64,000 nt of DNA from Candidatus Gastranaerophilales bacterium (GCA_944323735.1 CALUTO010000008.1:1-64000), one strand, 5' to 3'. Positions 1 to 8,884 are shown, counted from the first letter of the stretch. Notes: generated by a model from the sequence alone, not told the origin. Numbers and translations are program-made.

Positions 1-4
1 AAAT

Positions 5-136
5 AAAAAAAAGCCACTCGATTGAGTGGTTTGTTTTCTGCATCCTAATGGTCTCTTTTGTGTTTATTATTTAGGAGTTTATATGTGTTCGGGGTTATTA
101 ATTGTTATTTAGTGTTTCGACTACACTTAACCTTAC
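5..136 (-). ncRNA. candidate small RNA (or leader) at the left edge
   Basis: A good minus-strand promoter (TTGACA at 170-165, CATAAT at 148-143, 16-base spacer) predicts a start near 136. About 120 bases further on lies a strong intrinsic terminator (13-30) with a U-tract on the minus strand. No minus-strand reading frame with a ribosome site fits between them. This is the arrangement of a free-standing small RNA of roughly 125 nt. It could instead be the 5' end of a gene outside the window regulated by attenuation. The call rests only on promoter and terminator placement. Confidence 0.35.
11..40. terminator. intrinsic terminator, stronger on the minus strand
   Basis: Six-base stem CCACTC (14-19) / GAGTGG (24-29) with loop GATT, extended by G-U and A-T pairs. 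It is flanked by an A-run on the left (a U-run of 8 on the minus strand) and a T-rich stretch on the right, so it could work both ways. Confidence 0.7.
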
Positions 137-142
137 TATTTA

Positions 143-170
143 ATTATGACATCACAAAAAATATTGTCAA
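143..170 (-). promoter_or_regulatory. sigma-70-type promoter for the small RNA candidate
   Basis: Minus strand reads TTGACA (170-165), 16 bases, CATAAT (148-143): 6/6 and 5/6 matches. A second TTGACAATA copy lies inverted at 219-227, making a 9-bp inverted repeat with 162-170 across 48 bases. Confidence 0.5.
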
Positions 171-239
171 CCCCTGTTGTAATATTTGTTTACAAAAAAC
201 GGAAAAACACAGGAGACATTGACAATAAACAAGTTTTTT

Positions 240-533
240 CTATACCAGATTCAAAAATTTATCCATTTCTTCTTTGTCTTTAAAAGAAATTAATTCATTA
301 ACAGGCTGGAAGTATTTTTTGTGGGGAATTATTTTAAAAGAGGCAAGTCCTAATTTTAAACAATAATCAATAGAAAACGCATTTGCCAGATATTTTCTTC
401 TTTCTTCCTCGTTCAAACTCATAAATTCTTTTGTAATTTTAAACTCTATTTTTGATTTTACATTTGATTTTTCATCAGGTACGGATTCACTGTCTATTTT
501 TAAAAGTTTTTTAAATTTTTTCAAAATTCCCAT
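240..533 (-). CDS. hypothetical protein, 97 aa
   Basis: I do not recognise the family. The protein is soluble and strongly charged, with a lysine-rich start, a charged middle and a C-terminal half that mixes hydrophobic and lysine residues. There is no signal peptide, membrane segment or known motif. The start ATG at 533 has a weak AGGAA element upstream on the minus strand; an overlapping ATG at 537 is out of frame. It stands alone, with the small-RNA candidate downstream and the GH32-like gene divergent from it. It is supported as a gene mainly by its length, its uninterrupted frame in AT-rich DNA and biased composition. Confidence 0.5.
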   Translation of the reverse strand: MGILKKFKKLLKIDSESVPDEKSNVKSKIEFKITKEFMSLNEEERRKYLANAFSIDYCLKLGLASFKIIPHKKYFQPVNELISFKDKEEMDKFLNLV

Positions 534-658
534 TCATAATTCCTAATCTAAAATATAAATTAAGTACAAATTATACTCCTATTCACAAAAAAATCAATTA
601 ATTAATTTATTTTTTACATTTATGGTATTATTAATAAAAATAAAAAAGGAGATTTTTC

Positions 659-2548
659 ATGAGAAGATGGAGTTCCCCGTTTATTGCTGTACTGGTTTTA
701 TTTTCTGCATTGTGCTTACCTGCCGGATGTGAAGAAGCTGCAAAAACAGATATAAAATCAGAGAACGCAAAGGCTCAGGAAATCAAAGCCCAAAATCCTT
801 CCGGTCAAAAAAATTCAGCAAAAACAACAGAAACAACTGCTTCTGATGATAAAAAAGACGAAAAAGCTCCAAAAAGCCACACAACGGACAAAACAGCAGT
901 TAAAACAGAAAAAAATACACCAGCCGGCGACAAAACAGAAAACACTCCGGAACCGGAAACAAAATCAGCTTCACAACCGCAAAAACAGGAAACTGACAAA
1001 AAAGATACGGAAATAAAAGAAATTTCTTTTTCAGTACCTGCTCCGGAACGGGAAACATCCATATTAAACCATAGAAATGCTATCAAATATGCAAATGAAA
1101 AACTTGCAGCAAGTGCAAAAAAATTAACGGAAATGCAATGGTATCCGGCATTTCATGCGGCACCTCCGGCAAATTTAATGGACAGCCCCAACGGACTCGC
1201 ATATTTTAACAACAAATATCATCTTTTTTACCAGCATAATCCTTTTTCAACAGATTCCGGCAGATTATACTGGGGGCATGCGGTAAGCGAAGATATGGTT
1301 CACTGGGAAAATTATCCCGTGGCACTTGCACCGACAGACAATTACGACAGGGACGGAGTATACCCCGGAAGCGCAATTGAAAAAGACGGATTAATATATC
1401 TTTTATATTCAGGAAATTATGACAGAAATTCCCGCAAAGCACAGATGGTAAATCTTGCAATGAGTAAAGACGGAATTAATTTTGTTAAATCAGCAAACAA
1501 TCCTGTTCTCCTGAATCCGCCGGCAATAAGAGGTCTCAATGTTTCTAAAGAATTGTTCCGGGATCCGTTTGTATGGAAACATGAAAATTCTTACTATGCT
1601 CTCATAGGAACGCAGAATATTCCGACAAAAGACGGAATGGTGCTCATATATGAATCAAACGATTTAACAAACTGGAAATTCAAAGGGATTACCGCAATCG
1701 GACATAAGGGTGAAATCGGATATATGTGGGATGCACCCGGACTTGTTAATATTGACGGAATGGATGTTCTTTTAATTTCTCCCCAGGGTATAAAACCTTC
1801 CGGGAAAAACTTTCTTAATAAAAACCAGTCAGGTTGGTTTGTCGGAAATATTGATTACAACACAGGAAAATTCAAACAAACCGGAGGTTTTGGACTGTTT
1901 GACAGAGGGTTTGATTTTTATTCTCCGCAGGTAATGAAGAACAAAGACGGTCGGGTGGTCATCATAGGAAAGCTGGGCATGGACGAAACACCAAATCCGG
2001 AAAAAGCTGAAGGATGGTCAGGCATGATGAGTATTCCCAGAGAAATAAAAATTGTAAACAAAAAAGTTGTTACCCTGCCTGTGGAAGAAATGAAAAACTT
2101 AAGAGGTCAAACTATTTCTATAAAAGATAAAACAATTGAAGGAGAAAAGAGCTTTTTACAGATAAACGGAGATGCATATGAACTGGAACTCGAAGCAGAT
2201 TTAAAAGACGCAAAAAGATTTTCTCTGGCACTGAGAAATTCAGAAACCCAAAAGACAGTTTTGACTTATGACAGGGAAAAAAGTGCATTGCTTCTTAACA
2301 GAGACAAATCCGGTGCTGATTTAAGCGGAGAACGAGAGGCCTCTCTGGCATTGGATAACAATATTTTAAAACTCCGTATATTTGTAGACAAATCATCTGT
2401 AGAAATATTTGCAGGCAGCGGCGAAGTTGTCATGAGCAGCAGAATTTATCCTGACAAAAATTCTACGGGAATAAAATTTATTTCTGACGGGAAAACAGTC
2501 ATAAAAAATCTAAACTTTTACAAACTAAAATCAATACACACAAAATAA
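659..2548 (+). CDS. GH32-fold lipoprotein with altered catalytic motifs
   Basis: A 629-residue lipoprotein: signal peptide with lipobox LPAGC (Cys about 24), then a Lys/Thr/Glu-rich linker to about residue 125, then a glycoside hydrolase 32 five-bladed propeller and a C-terminal beta-sandwich. GH32 landmarks are clear: YHLFYQHNPF after the first motif, FRDPF (Arg301-Asp302), GYMW before the third motif, GFDFYSPQ and SIPRE. In active GH32 enzymes the nucleophile is the Asp of WMNDPNG; here the segment reads LMDSPNG, with Ser176 in that place and Asp175 one residue early. The acid/base Glu of the EC motif is replaced: WDAP (Asp358-Ala359). Only the RDP motif is intact. Active relatives cleave fructans or sucrose; this one may bind fructosyl sugars at the cell surface without normal hydrolysis, or use shifted residues. 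The start ATG follows AAGGAG. No sugar transporter or fructokinase lies nearby. Confidence 0.88.
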   Translation: MRRWSSPFIAVLVLFSALCLPAGCEEAAKTDIKSENAKAQEIKAQNPSGQKNSAKTTETTASDDKKDEKAPKSHTTDKTAVKTEKNTPAGDKTENTPEPETKSASQPQKQETDKKDTEIKEISFSVPAPERETSILNHRNAIKYANEKLAASAKKLTEMQWYPAFHAAPPANLMDSPNGLAYFNNKYHLFYQHNPFSTDSGRLYWGHAVSEDMVHWENYPVALAPTDNYDRDGVYPGSAIEKDGLIYLLYSGNYDRNSRKAQMVNLAMSKDGINFVKSANNPVLLNPPAIRGLNVSKELFRDPFVWKHENSYYALIGTQNIPTKDGMVLIYESNDLTNWKFKGITAIGHKGEIGYMWDAPGLVNIDGMDVLLISPQGIKPSGKNFLNKNQSGWFVGNIDYNTGKFKQTGGFGLFDRGFDFYSPQVMKNKDGRVVIIGKLGMDETPNPEKAEGWSGMMSIPREIKIVNKKVVTLPVEEMKNLRGQTISIKDKTIEGEKSFLQINGDAYELELEADLKDAKRFSLALRNSETQKTVLTYDREKSALLLNRDKSGADLSGEREASLALDNNILKLRIFVDKSSVEIFAGSGEVVMSSRIYPDKNSTGIKFISDGKTVIKNLNFYKLKSIHTK

Positions 2549-2708
2549 AAATTTTTATTAAGTGTCCGTAAAACACCTGATACATCTGTATACTATGTAC
2601 AAAAAGTTGTTTATTTTTGTAACAATTTTCATATTTTTATTCGTATACTAACAAAAATTTTTGTTTTATGATGTTATAACTATTGTATGGAAGTGTGAGG
2701 TATAAATC

Positions 2709-3248
2709 ATGACATCAGTACACGGTATCAAAGACAGCTTAAAAAATGGTTTTAACCGGATTAAGACAAACGCAGGAAAAGCTTACAAAAATATCGGATT
2801 AGGCACTATAATTGCCGGAGAACGTTTACGTGGCATAGTAACAGACACAGTTCAGTTTGCGAAAGCAAAACCCGTAAAAGCCGGTCTCATCGGGCTGGTA
2901 AGTGCCGCTGCAATAGCTGCAATCACAAAATTCAGCCATATAGGTATAGAAAAATTTAAAGAAAATAAAGAGAAGAAAAAAATAGAAAATGCATTAAACG
3001 AAAGAAATGCAGAAATTGTTGCAAAACTTAAACCGACTCTCGAGCTGGCAGAAGGGGTATTCGCTAAAAGTCTGCAGGTCATAGATGCACAGGCTGCAGA
3101 AATAGAAAAATTAAAAGAAACCATAGAAACACAAAAACTTGTAAATGCAGCAAATCAGGAATCTATAGACGCTTATCATGAAGCAATCGCAAACGAAGAA
3201 GCACCGGCAGAAGAAGAAAAAGCCGGAGACGTCGAAGAAGCTGCTTAA
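2709..3248 (+). CDS. hypothetical protein with one membrane-like segment and coiled coil, 179 aa
   Basis: Family not recognised. The order is an amphipathic lysine-rich N-terminus (1-50), a hydrophobic Ala/Ile-rich segment at about 56-76 that could be one membrane helix, a long Lys/Glu helical region (about 80-155) likely to form a coiled coil, and an acidic Glu/Ala tail. There is no signal peptide. A GAGG element sits about 8 bases before the ATG. An excellent intrinsic terminator follows 44 bases after the stop, so it is probably a single-gene unit. The composition resembles membrane-tethered scaffold or stress proteins, but no function can be assigned. Confidence 0.65.
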   Translation: MTSVHGIKDSLKNGFNRIKTNAGKAYKNIGLGTIIAGERLRGIVTDTVQFAKAKPVKAGLIGLVSAAAIAAITKFSHIGIEKFKENKEKKKIENALNERNAEIVAKLKPTLELAEGVFAKSLQVIDAQAAEIEKLKETIETQKLVNAANQESIDAYHEAIANEEAPAEEEKAGDVEEAA

Positions 3249-3291
3249 TCAAATATCTTTAAATTTTATTGTGAATGTATGAAAAAGATGC

Positions 3292-3320
3292 AAAAAGACC
3301 GGAACACTTCCGGTCTTTTT
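3292..3320 (+). terminator. intrinsic terminator
   Basis: Perfect stem AAAAAGACCGGAA (3292-3304) / TTCCGGTCTTTTT (3308-3320) with a three-base loop. The T-run serves the plus-strand gene ending at 3248; the A-run makes it usable in reverse. Confidence 0.9.
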
Positions 3321-3357
3321 GTGTTAATCTTGTTATGCAGCCTGAAGCGGAGAAATC

Positions 3358-5760
3358 GTGCAAAGGACAAATTTTACCATCTTTCTATCCATCTTTTATA
3401 TCCTTGGTGTAATTTCGTTTTTTACCGGGCAAATTTTAGTATTTACAATTTTTTGTTTATTATTGCTGCTTTTTTTAATACGGAAAAAATTTATAACTCC
3501 GAAAACAGCCTTCTGGATGTATCTGTTATTCGCACTGGCACTCCTTAACTGCCATCTGCAAATCAAAGACTGCGATGCTCTTTGCAAATATGCAGAAAAC
3601 AGAATATCTCTAACAGGAACAGTGATTTCTATTCCTACAACAAACACCGATGACAGGACAAAATTCTATTTTTCATCCGAAACCGTATCTGTGGACAATA
3701 AAAAGCCTCAGGAAATTAAAGCCCGCTCTATTGTTACAATTTACGGTCAACCCGACAGCCTGTCCAAAATTAAAATAGGAGACAAACTGAAACTGAATGG
3801 TTTTCTTGCGCTGCCTTTTGAAGCACAAAATCCATCACAGTTTGACTATAGAAATTATTTAAAAAATCACAAAACATTTACTGCAGTGTATGTAAAAGAC
3901 AACAACTGGAAGATTGTATCTCCTCCTGACAGTTCCGGCTGGAAATTTCTGCAAAAACTTAATAACAAAAGAATGCAAATACTCGACATTCACAAAAAAT
4001 ATTTAAAAACCCCGAATCTGGAAGTTCTTGGCGGAATAGTGTTCGGTGATGATGCAATAAATCCACCGGACAGTATAAAAACATCATTTATAAATTCAGG
4101 TCTGCTGCATATACTCGCAGCATCAGGCATGAATGTCTCAATAATATTCGGCATGTGGTATTTTATTGCAGTCAGACTCAGAATAAATTACAGGTTTATA
4201 CTTTTATTCGGAGCCTTTCTTGTTGCCGCATATACACTCATGACAGGCATGGGGCCGTCGGTGCTAAGAGCTGCGTTGATGATTGAGCTTGTACTTCTGG
4301 GGAAATTCTTCGACAGAGATGCTGATACATTTTCTCTAATTTTCTTTGTCGCAATGGCTCTTCTTGTCTACAATCCTGCAATGATAACAGACATAGGGTT
4401 TCAACTGTCGTTTATTGTGACATTTGCGCTTATGTTTTACTGTCCGCCTGTACTTGAAAGGATAGATAACAAATTTTTAGATTTTCTTGCCGGTGCACTT
4501 CTCATCCCGATAGTGGCGCAAATGTGGGCAGCTCCTGTTCAGATGTTCTATTTCAACACTTTTGCAACATATTCTGTTGCTGCAAATTTTTTAATCAGCC
4601 CGTTGATTGTTATAATAAGCTTTCTAGGTTTTCTTGCCTCAACACTTGCCCTGCTGCCATTTGTAGCTAATCCCGTGTGCAGAGTATTTGATTTTGTGCT
4701 TAATCCTGTTGTTACAATACTGATAAAAATATCCGATTACTTTGCAGGTCTGCCTAATTCTCTTCTGGTTGTTCCAAACCCATCGGTTATTCAATGCTTA
4801 TTATACTTTGCAATGCTGATTGCTCTGGGATTTGCAATAAGGACGGGATTCAAAAATAAAAAAATAATAATAAGCATACTTGTTTTTTCTCTACTTTTCG
4901 GGCTCTGTTTTGTAAAAATAAATGATAAAAAATGCAGAATTCTTGCATTTTCAGTCGGGAATGCAGACTGTTTCCTCATAAAAACCCCGCAAAACAAATA
5001 TATTATGATAGATACAGGAAGAGGATCAATAAAAAAAGGAGGTTTTTCTCTCTCGAGTACAGTTATTGATAAATATTTTAAAAATAAAGCAATTAAAAAA
5101 CTTGAATGCCTGATACTCACCCACTATGACTCGGATCATATAGGCGGAACTGTTGATATTCTCGAAAGTACAAAAGCAGAAACTATAATTTTAAATAGAT
5201 ATAATAAAGAAACCAGCACACAGAATAAGACTCTGGATTATATAGAAAAAGAGAAATTCCCCGTTTCCTTTGCGAAAAACAACAACACGGTCTATTCTGA
5301 ACCGGGACTGTCCGTAAAAACATTTGTACCTGATATAAAAAACAGCAAAAATATGTCCAATGATACATCTATCATTGTACTTTTAACTTATGCTGATTTT
5401 GATATGCTCTTTATGGCGGACGGAGGTATAAGCAGTTATAACAGAATTAAGAAATATCTGCCGGAGGATATAGAAGTTATAAAAACAGGACATCACGGTG
5501 CATCAGAAACTATAGACACATCAATGTTAAAAAACAACCATTTTAACACTGCCATTATTTCTACCGGAAAAAACCGCTACGGGCATCCGGACCGAAAAAC
5601 TATTGATACACTAATCGATAACGGTATAGAATTTTACAGGACTGATGTAAATAACGCCATAGAAATAACCACCGATGGATTTTTGTACAGTACACACAGC
5701 TACAATCCGGCAAAAAGAAAATTTCTAAAATTATCAGAGACATATACTTCAAAATTATGA
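3358..5760 (+). CDS. comEC: ComEC/Rec2 family DNA-uptake channel protein
   Basis: An 800-residue inner-membrane protein of the ComEC/Rec2 family, which carries transforming single-stranded DNA across the membrane. The N-terminus has two or three membrane helices and the small OB-like DUF4131 region (about 70-190). The Competence domain follows with its many helices (about 220-510; note the motif LLHILAASGMN). A metallo-beta-lactamase-like domain fills the C-terminus (about 530-770), with HYDSDHIGG, a downstream MADGG and HHGASE. All three family parts are present, so it is full length. The start is GTG at 3358 with GGAG six bases upstream. Its 3' end overlaps the converging tyrA by six bases. 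No comEA or pilus genes are in the window. Confidence 0.95.
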   Translation: MQRTNFTIFLSIFYILGVISFFTGQILVFTIFCLLLLLFLIRKKFITPKTAFWMYLLFALALLNCHLQIKDCDALCKYAENRISLTGTVISIPTTNTDDRTKFYFSSETVSVDNKKPQEIKARSIVTIYGQPDSLSKIKIGDKLKLNGFLALPFEAQNPSQFDYRNYLKNHKTFTAVYVKDNNWKIVSPPDSSGWKFLQKLNNKRMQILDIHKKYLKTPNLEVLGGIVFGDDAINPPDSIKTSFINSGLLHILAASGMNVSIIFGMWYFIAVRLRINYRFILLFGAFLVAAYTLMTGMGPSVLRAALMIELVLLGKFFDRDADTFSLIFFVAMALLVYNPAMITDIGFQLSFIVTFALMFYCPPVLERIDNKFLDFLAGALLIPIVAQMWAAPVQMFYFNTFATYSVAANFLISPLIVIISFLGFLASTLALLPFVANPVCRVFDFVLNPVVTILIKISDYFAGLPNSLLVVPNPSVIQCLLYFAMLIALGFAIRTGFKNKKIIISILVFSLLFGLCFVKINDKKCRILAFSVGNADCFLIKTPQNKYIMIDTGRGSIKKGGFSLSSTVIDKYFKNKAIKKLECLILTHYDSDHIGGTVDILESTKAETIILNRYNKETSTQNKTLDYIEKEKFPVSFAKNNNTVYSEPGLSVKTFVPDIKNSKNMSNDTSIIVLLTYADFDMLFMADGGISSYNRIKKYLPEDIEVIKTGHHGASETIDTSMLKNNHFNTAIISTGKNRYGHPDRKTIDTLIDNGIEFYRTDVNNAIEITTDGFLYSTHSYNPAKRKFLKLSETYTSKL

Positions 5761-6567
5761 CAGTAGATTGCGTCCGTTTTCATCATACATATTTTTTCTG
5801 AATTGTCTTATTTTCTCGATTTTTTCCCTGTAATTCCCGTCCAGAAGCTTTTGTGCACTAATTATTAAAGCTTCCAGAGCATACTTTATATTTTCATTAT
5901 TCATTTTTATCATATCCTCCGCCATCTCAGGATTTGAAACAGAAAGTCTGGTCATATCCCGAAAACCGCTTGAGGCAATCAGAAGAGCTTTTTCTTCTCC
6001 TGTTGCACAATCCATAAGTGCCTGAGACACAAGCATTGGCATATGACTGATAAAAGCAGCGGCTCTGTCGTGTTCCTCCGGAGTCATTATTAATGTTTTT
6101 GCTCCGGTTTTTTTTATTATTTCTTCAAGAGCAGATATTTCACTTTCCTGAATATCAAAAGCCGGAGTCAATATCCACTTTGCCCCTGTGAATAATTCTT
6201 TAAAAGCAAATGAAAATCCCGAATTTTCCGTACCTGCCATAGGATGCGACCCGATAAACCTGTAAGGTCTGCGCTTTTTCATGACGAAATTTTTTAAGCT
6301 TGAAACATCTGAAACAATAGTTCTCTCAGAAACAACTCCCTCCAGCCTGTCCAGTATTTCTTCCGTTTTATTCATGGGAGTGCAAACAAAAACCACATCA
6401 CAGTTTTTTATAATGTTTAAATCTCCGGAGGCTTCTATGTTTAGAAGAATAAGCTTTTCTCTTGTTTCAGGATTTCCGCTTACAACAGCTATTTCATAAT
6501 TTTTTTCATGCAGTGCAAGTATCAGTGAACCGCCTATCAGCCCTGCTCCGATTACTCCTATTTTCAT
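5755..6567 (-). CDS. tyrA: prephenate (or arogenate) dehydrogenase
   Basis: NAD(P)-dependent enzyme of tyrosine synthesis. The N-terminus is a Rossmann fold beginning almost at the first residue with GAGLIGGS. The helical C-terminal domain carries the conserved SHPMAGTE and HMPMLVSQAL-type segments expected for TyrA. There is no chorismate mutase or ACT extension. ATG at 6567 is preferred over the in-frame GTG six bases upstream because AGGAG sits five bases before this ATG. Sequence alone does not decide between prephenate and arogenate as substrate; cyanobacterial relatives often use arogenate. It converges on comEC, overlapping by six bases. Together with pheA at 18.9 kb it shows aromatic amino-acid synthesis. 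Confidence 0.93.
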   Translation of the reverse strand: MKIGVIGAGLIGGSLILALHEKNYEIAVVSGNPETREKLILLNIEASGDLNIIKNCDVVFVCTPMNKTEEILDRLEGVVSERTIVSDVSSLKNFVMKKRRPYRFIGSHPMAGTENSGFSFAFKELFTGAKWILTPAFDIQESEISALEEIIKKTGAKTLIMTPEEHDRAAAFISHMPMLVSQALMDCATGEEKALLIASSGFRDMTRLSVSNPEMAEDMIKMNNENIKYALEALIISAQKLLDGNYREKIEKIRQFRKNMYDENGRNLLS

Positions 6568-6914
6568 ATACACTCCTTGTGTTTGTATAAAGATATTTTA
6601 GCATAATACAATAAAATTATTAACAATTGTTAACAATTTGCATTATTCACGAAATAGGGCATAATTAAATTATTAATAGTCTAACCATTCCTTTCTTGAC
6701 TTATGCGGCTTTTGTAAGTCGCATTTTATTTTTTTAAAGTCTTCTTTATTCCAGTATGCCTCTCTTATTGTTAAGAAATGTAACCCCGAAAAATACGGTA
6801 ACAACAATAGTTTTGCATTTTTGTATATATCGATATATATAAAAATAGCAATTTTTATATATACTTTGCGTTTATTAATATATAGTAAGCAATAAAAAAA
6901 AGAGAGAGTAAAAA
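6568..6914. other. intergenic region, very AT-rich
   Basis: Divergent control region for tyrA (left) and the 6915 gene (right). It holds one perfect 16-bp palindrome centred on ATCGAT at 6824-6839 and a T/A-rich stretch up to the 6915 start. I see no convincing gene, RNA or consensus promoter; the frames here are low-complexity. Confidence 0.4.
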
Positions 6915-8246
6915 ATGGGTGTTGAATTAAATGCAAAAACATTATTAGAAAAATTTAAAACCGGATTAGGCGGTTCACAAAAAACAGGTAACGGACAACA
7001 AACAAGAGAAGCTGCACAAACCGGAAAACTTAAAAACACAGATATATTTAAGCTTAAAAACGAAGGCATTTTAAACAAGGACGATTTGAAAAACCTTGAA
7101 CAAAGCGGAAATTTCGGAGTCTTTGACACATTCAGCTCAACCGCAAAGACAACCTCCGGCTCTCAGACACAAGATACCGGAAAAACAAATGGCACAGCTC
7201 AGACAAAAGGAGTCACGGGCGCAATGACAGACGCAACACCGGCAGCAGGTATAACAATGACGTCATCAGCTGCACCGGTAGAAAAATCTGAAGAAGAACA
7301 ACAAGAAGAAGAATTAAGAAAAGACGGTGATGATGCAAAAGCTGATGCAGAAGAAGCATCAGACAGTGCTAAGGGCTGGACAAGCAAGACGAAAAAATAT
7401 TCACAGGATGCAAAAAACAACAGCAAAATACTCCAACAATTAGATAAAAATGTTCAAAAAAATGAGAAGAAAACAACAGCCGAACTTGAAAAAACCGGTT
7501 CTGAAATAGAAACAACCGAACAAGAAGGCGAACAGCTCGAAACAGAAATAGAAGAACTGAATACACGGCTCGCATCTGTTCAAACGCAGGGAGCCCAAAC
7601 TCAGGCTCCGCAGCAGAGCACGATGAGCAATCCTTTTAATTCCGGGAATGCAGCACCGGCAGCAGCAGGCGGTTCACAAAGTCAAGGTGCAATGTCAGGT
7701 TTAAATTTATTTACAGCATCAATGCCGCAGACATCAGCAAGCGGTACGGCAACGACTTCAGCTTCCGCAGCTCCGGCAGGAAACTCCGGAGAAGCAGCAA
7801 ACATTATGGCTGAAATAGAAAGTAAAACCTCCAGCCTTGAATTTAACACCTCCTCGCTTAATATGCTAAATATGAGTTACACAGCAAAACAAACACAGTT
7901 CACAAACTTTTTGAATACCGCTAAAAATCAAACAACAAAAATCCAGACAACAACACAAAAGAATAGACAGGGAGCAGAAACGGCTCTAAAAGTAGGTAAC
8001 GCAACGACATCAATTGGCGGCTTAACCACAGCAACAGGCACAACTATGCAGGCTTTCTGGCCGACATTCGCACCCGGGTCAGTAGTCGTCGGAGTTGGTG
8101 CAGCAACTACAGCAGCAGGCAGCGCAACTTGCACGGCAGCTTCTGCAGCAAAAGGAGACCTCGGAAGCACTGCCGGATATGCACAAAATACATCAAATTC
8201 AATTAAATCTGGCACTGAAATAATGAAAACTCTGAAAAAATCATAA
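6915..8246 (+). CDS. Ala/Thr/Gln-rich low-complexity protein with coiled coil, 443 aa
   Basis: Not recognised. The protein has no signal peptide. A short Lys/Gly-rich N-terminus is followed by Thr/Gln/Ala low-complexity sequence, an acidic/Lys helical region with a likely coiled coil at about 150-225 (repeated Glu-Thr-Glu heptad-like spacing), a Ser/Ala/Gln-rich linker (about 226-300), a second helical part, and a Gly/Ala/Thr-rich hydrophobic segment at about 365-420 that could insert in a membrane as a hairpin. This outline recalls secreted translocators or pore-forming effectors, but no family motif supports that. An AGAGAG element precedes the ATG. A strong terminator follows at 8270, so it is transcribed alone. 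Confidence 0.7.
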   Translation: MGVELNAKTLLEKFKTGLGGSQKTGNGQQTREAAQTGKLKNTDIFKLKNEGILNKDDLKNLEQSGNFGVFDTFSSTAKTTSGSQTQDTGKTNGTAQTKGVTGAMTDATPAAGITMTSSAAPVEKSEEEQQEEELRKDGDDAKADAEEASDSAKGWTSKTKKYSQDAKNNSKILQQLDKNVQKNEKKTTAELEKTGSEIETTEQEGEQLETEIEELNTRLASVQTQGAQTQAPQQSTMSNPFNSGNAAPAAAGGSQSQGAMSGLNLFTASMPQTSASGTATTSASAAPAGNSGEAANIMAEIESKTSSLEFNTSSLNMLNMSYTAKQTQFTNFLNTAKNQTTKIQTTTQKNRQGAETALKVGNATTSIGGLTTATGTTMQAFWPTFAPGSVVVGVGAATTAAGSATCTAASAAKGDLGSTAGYAQNTSNSIKSGTEIMKTLKKS

Positions 8247-8269
8247 TTAAAATTTCAGATAAATACATC

Positions 8270-8301
8270 AAGCAGTGATAAAAATATCACTGCTTTGTTT
8301 T
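8270..8301 (+). terminator. intrinsic terminator
   Basis: Eleven-base perfect stem AAGCAGTGATA (8270-8280) / TATCACTGCTT (8285-8295), loop AAAA, followed by TGTTTT. It ends the 6915-8246 gene. Confidence 0.85.
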
Positions 8302-8340
8302 GGAGTTTAATACCTGTTTATAAACATTAATGCATAGATA

Positions 8341-8369
8341 TTGACAAAAAGTTAGCTTTAACTTACATT
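8341..8369 (+). promoter_or_regulatory. sigma-70-type promoter for the DUF2023 gene
   Basis: TTGACA (8341-8346), 17-base spacer, TACATT (8364-8369; 4/6). The predicted start, near 8376, is only about 10 bases before the ATG at 8386, leaving almost no leader. Confidence 0.45.
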
Positions 8370-8385
8370 TTGTATAGAAAATATT

Positions 8386-8850
8386 ATGAAAGTCTATCAG
8401 ATTTACAATATAACTTATTTTCAAAAATATAACCGCAGCAAAAAAACTGCAGCATTTTCTGCCACACAACAGCCGACACCCGTGCAGTTCAATGAACTCC
8501 GTGTGTTTTATCATCATATTTATGAATACAAAAAAGGACTGCGAAGTCTTGTATTAACAACAGAAAAAGCGGCTAACAGAGCACTAATCGAAGCAAAACT
8601 ACAAAAGGAAAATATACCCTACATAATCAAAGATGTAAACAGCAAAAATATAAATGTTTTTTTCGGAAACAAAGACTGTATAAGAGTTGTATCAACATTT
8701 AACAGCAGACTGGACAAAATTACTCCCGAACAGGATTTTATGCTCGGTATAATGCTGGGCTATGACAAAATTCTTCAGTGCAAAAGATATTTCATTATGA
8801 GAGATAAATTTATAAAAAAAAATATGAAAAACAAAACTGCAGCTGAATAA
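8386..8850 (+). CDS. DUF2023-like protein with N-terminal extension, 154 aa
   Basis: Residues about 39-145 resemble the DUF2023 family, small soluble proteins of unknown function: VFYHHIYEYKKG, INVFFGN, the DFMLGIMLGYD stretch and a closing QCKRYF. Family members are usually about 100-120 residues. This one adds about 38 N-terminal residues, basic and polar with an AFSAT motif, similar in style to the N-terminal segments of several small proteins in this window. A Lys/Asn-rich tail ends the protein. The start lacks a clear Shine-Dalgarno site; the next in-frame Met lies inside the conserved domain, which supports the upstream start. The family assignment is from memory of its motifs and needs a profile search. 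Confidence 0.62.
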   Translation: MKVYQIYNITYFQKYNRSKKTAAFSATQQPTPVQFNELRVFYHHIYEYKKGLRSLVLTTEKAANRALIEAKLQKENIPYIIKDVNSKNINVFFGNKDCIRVVSTFNSRLDKITPEQDFMLGIMLGYDKILQCKRYFIMRDKFIKKNMKNKTAAE

Positions 8851-8884
8851 TTTTCAGTCTCCGATTATAAAAAAGAATAATAAG

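Noticed and set aside
83-112. Nine-codon plus-strand frame with a good AGGAG ribosome site
   Set aside because: No downstream gene in that direction for more than 500 bases, so it is unlikely to be a leader peptide; it could be a chance Shine-Dalgarno match.
6824-6839. Perfect palindrome centred on ATCGAT
   Set aside because: Consists of alternating TA steps in very AT-rich DNA; no gene-specific role can be supported.
7199-8215. Several long minus-strand frames within the 6915-8246 gene
   Set aside because: They mirror a repetitive, Ala/Thr/Gln-rich coding strand, have no ribosome sites and predict odd hydrophobic proteins.
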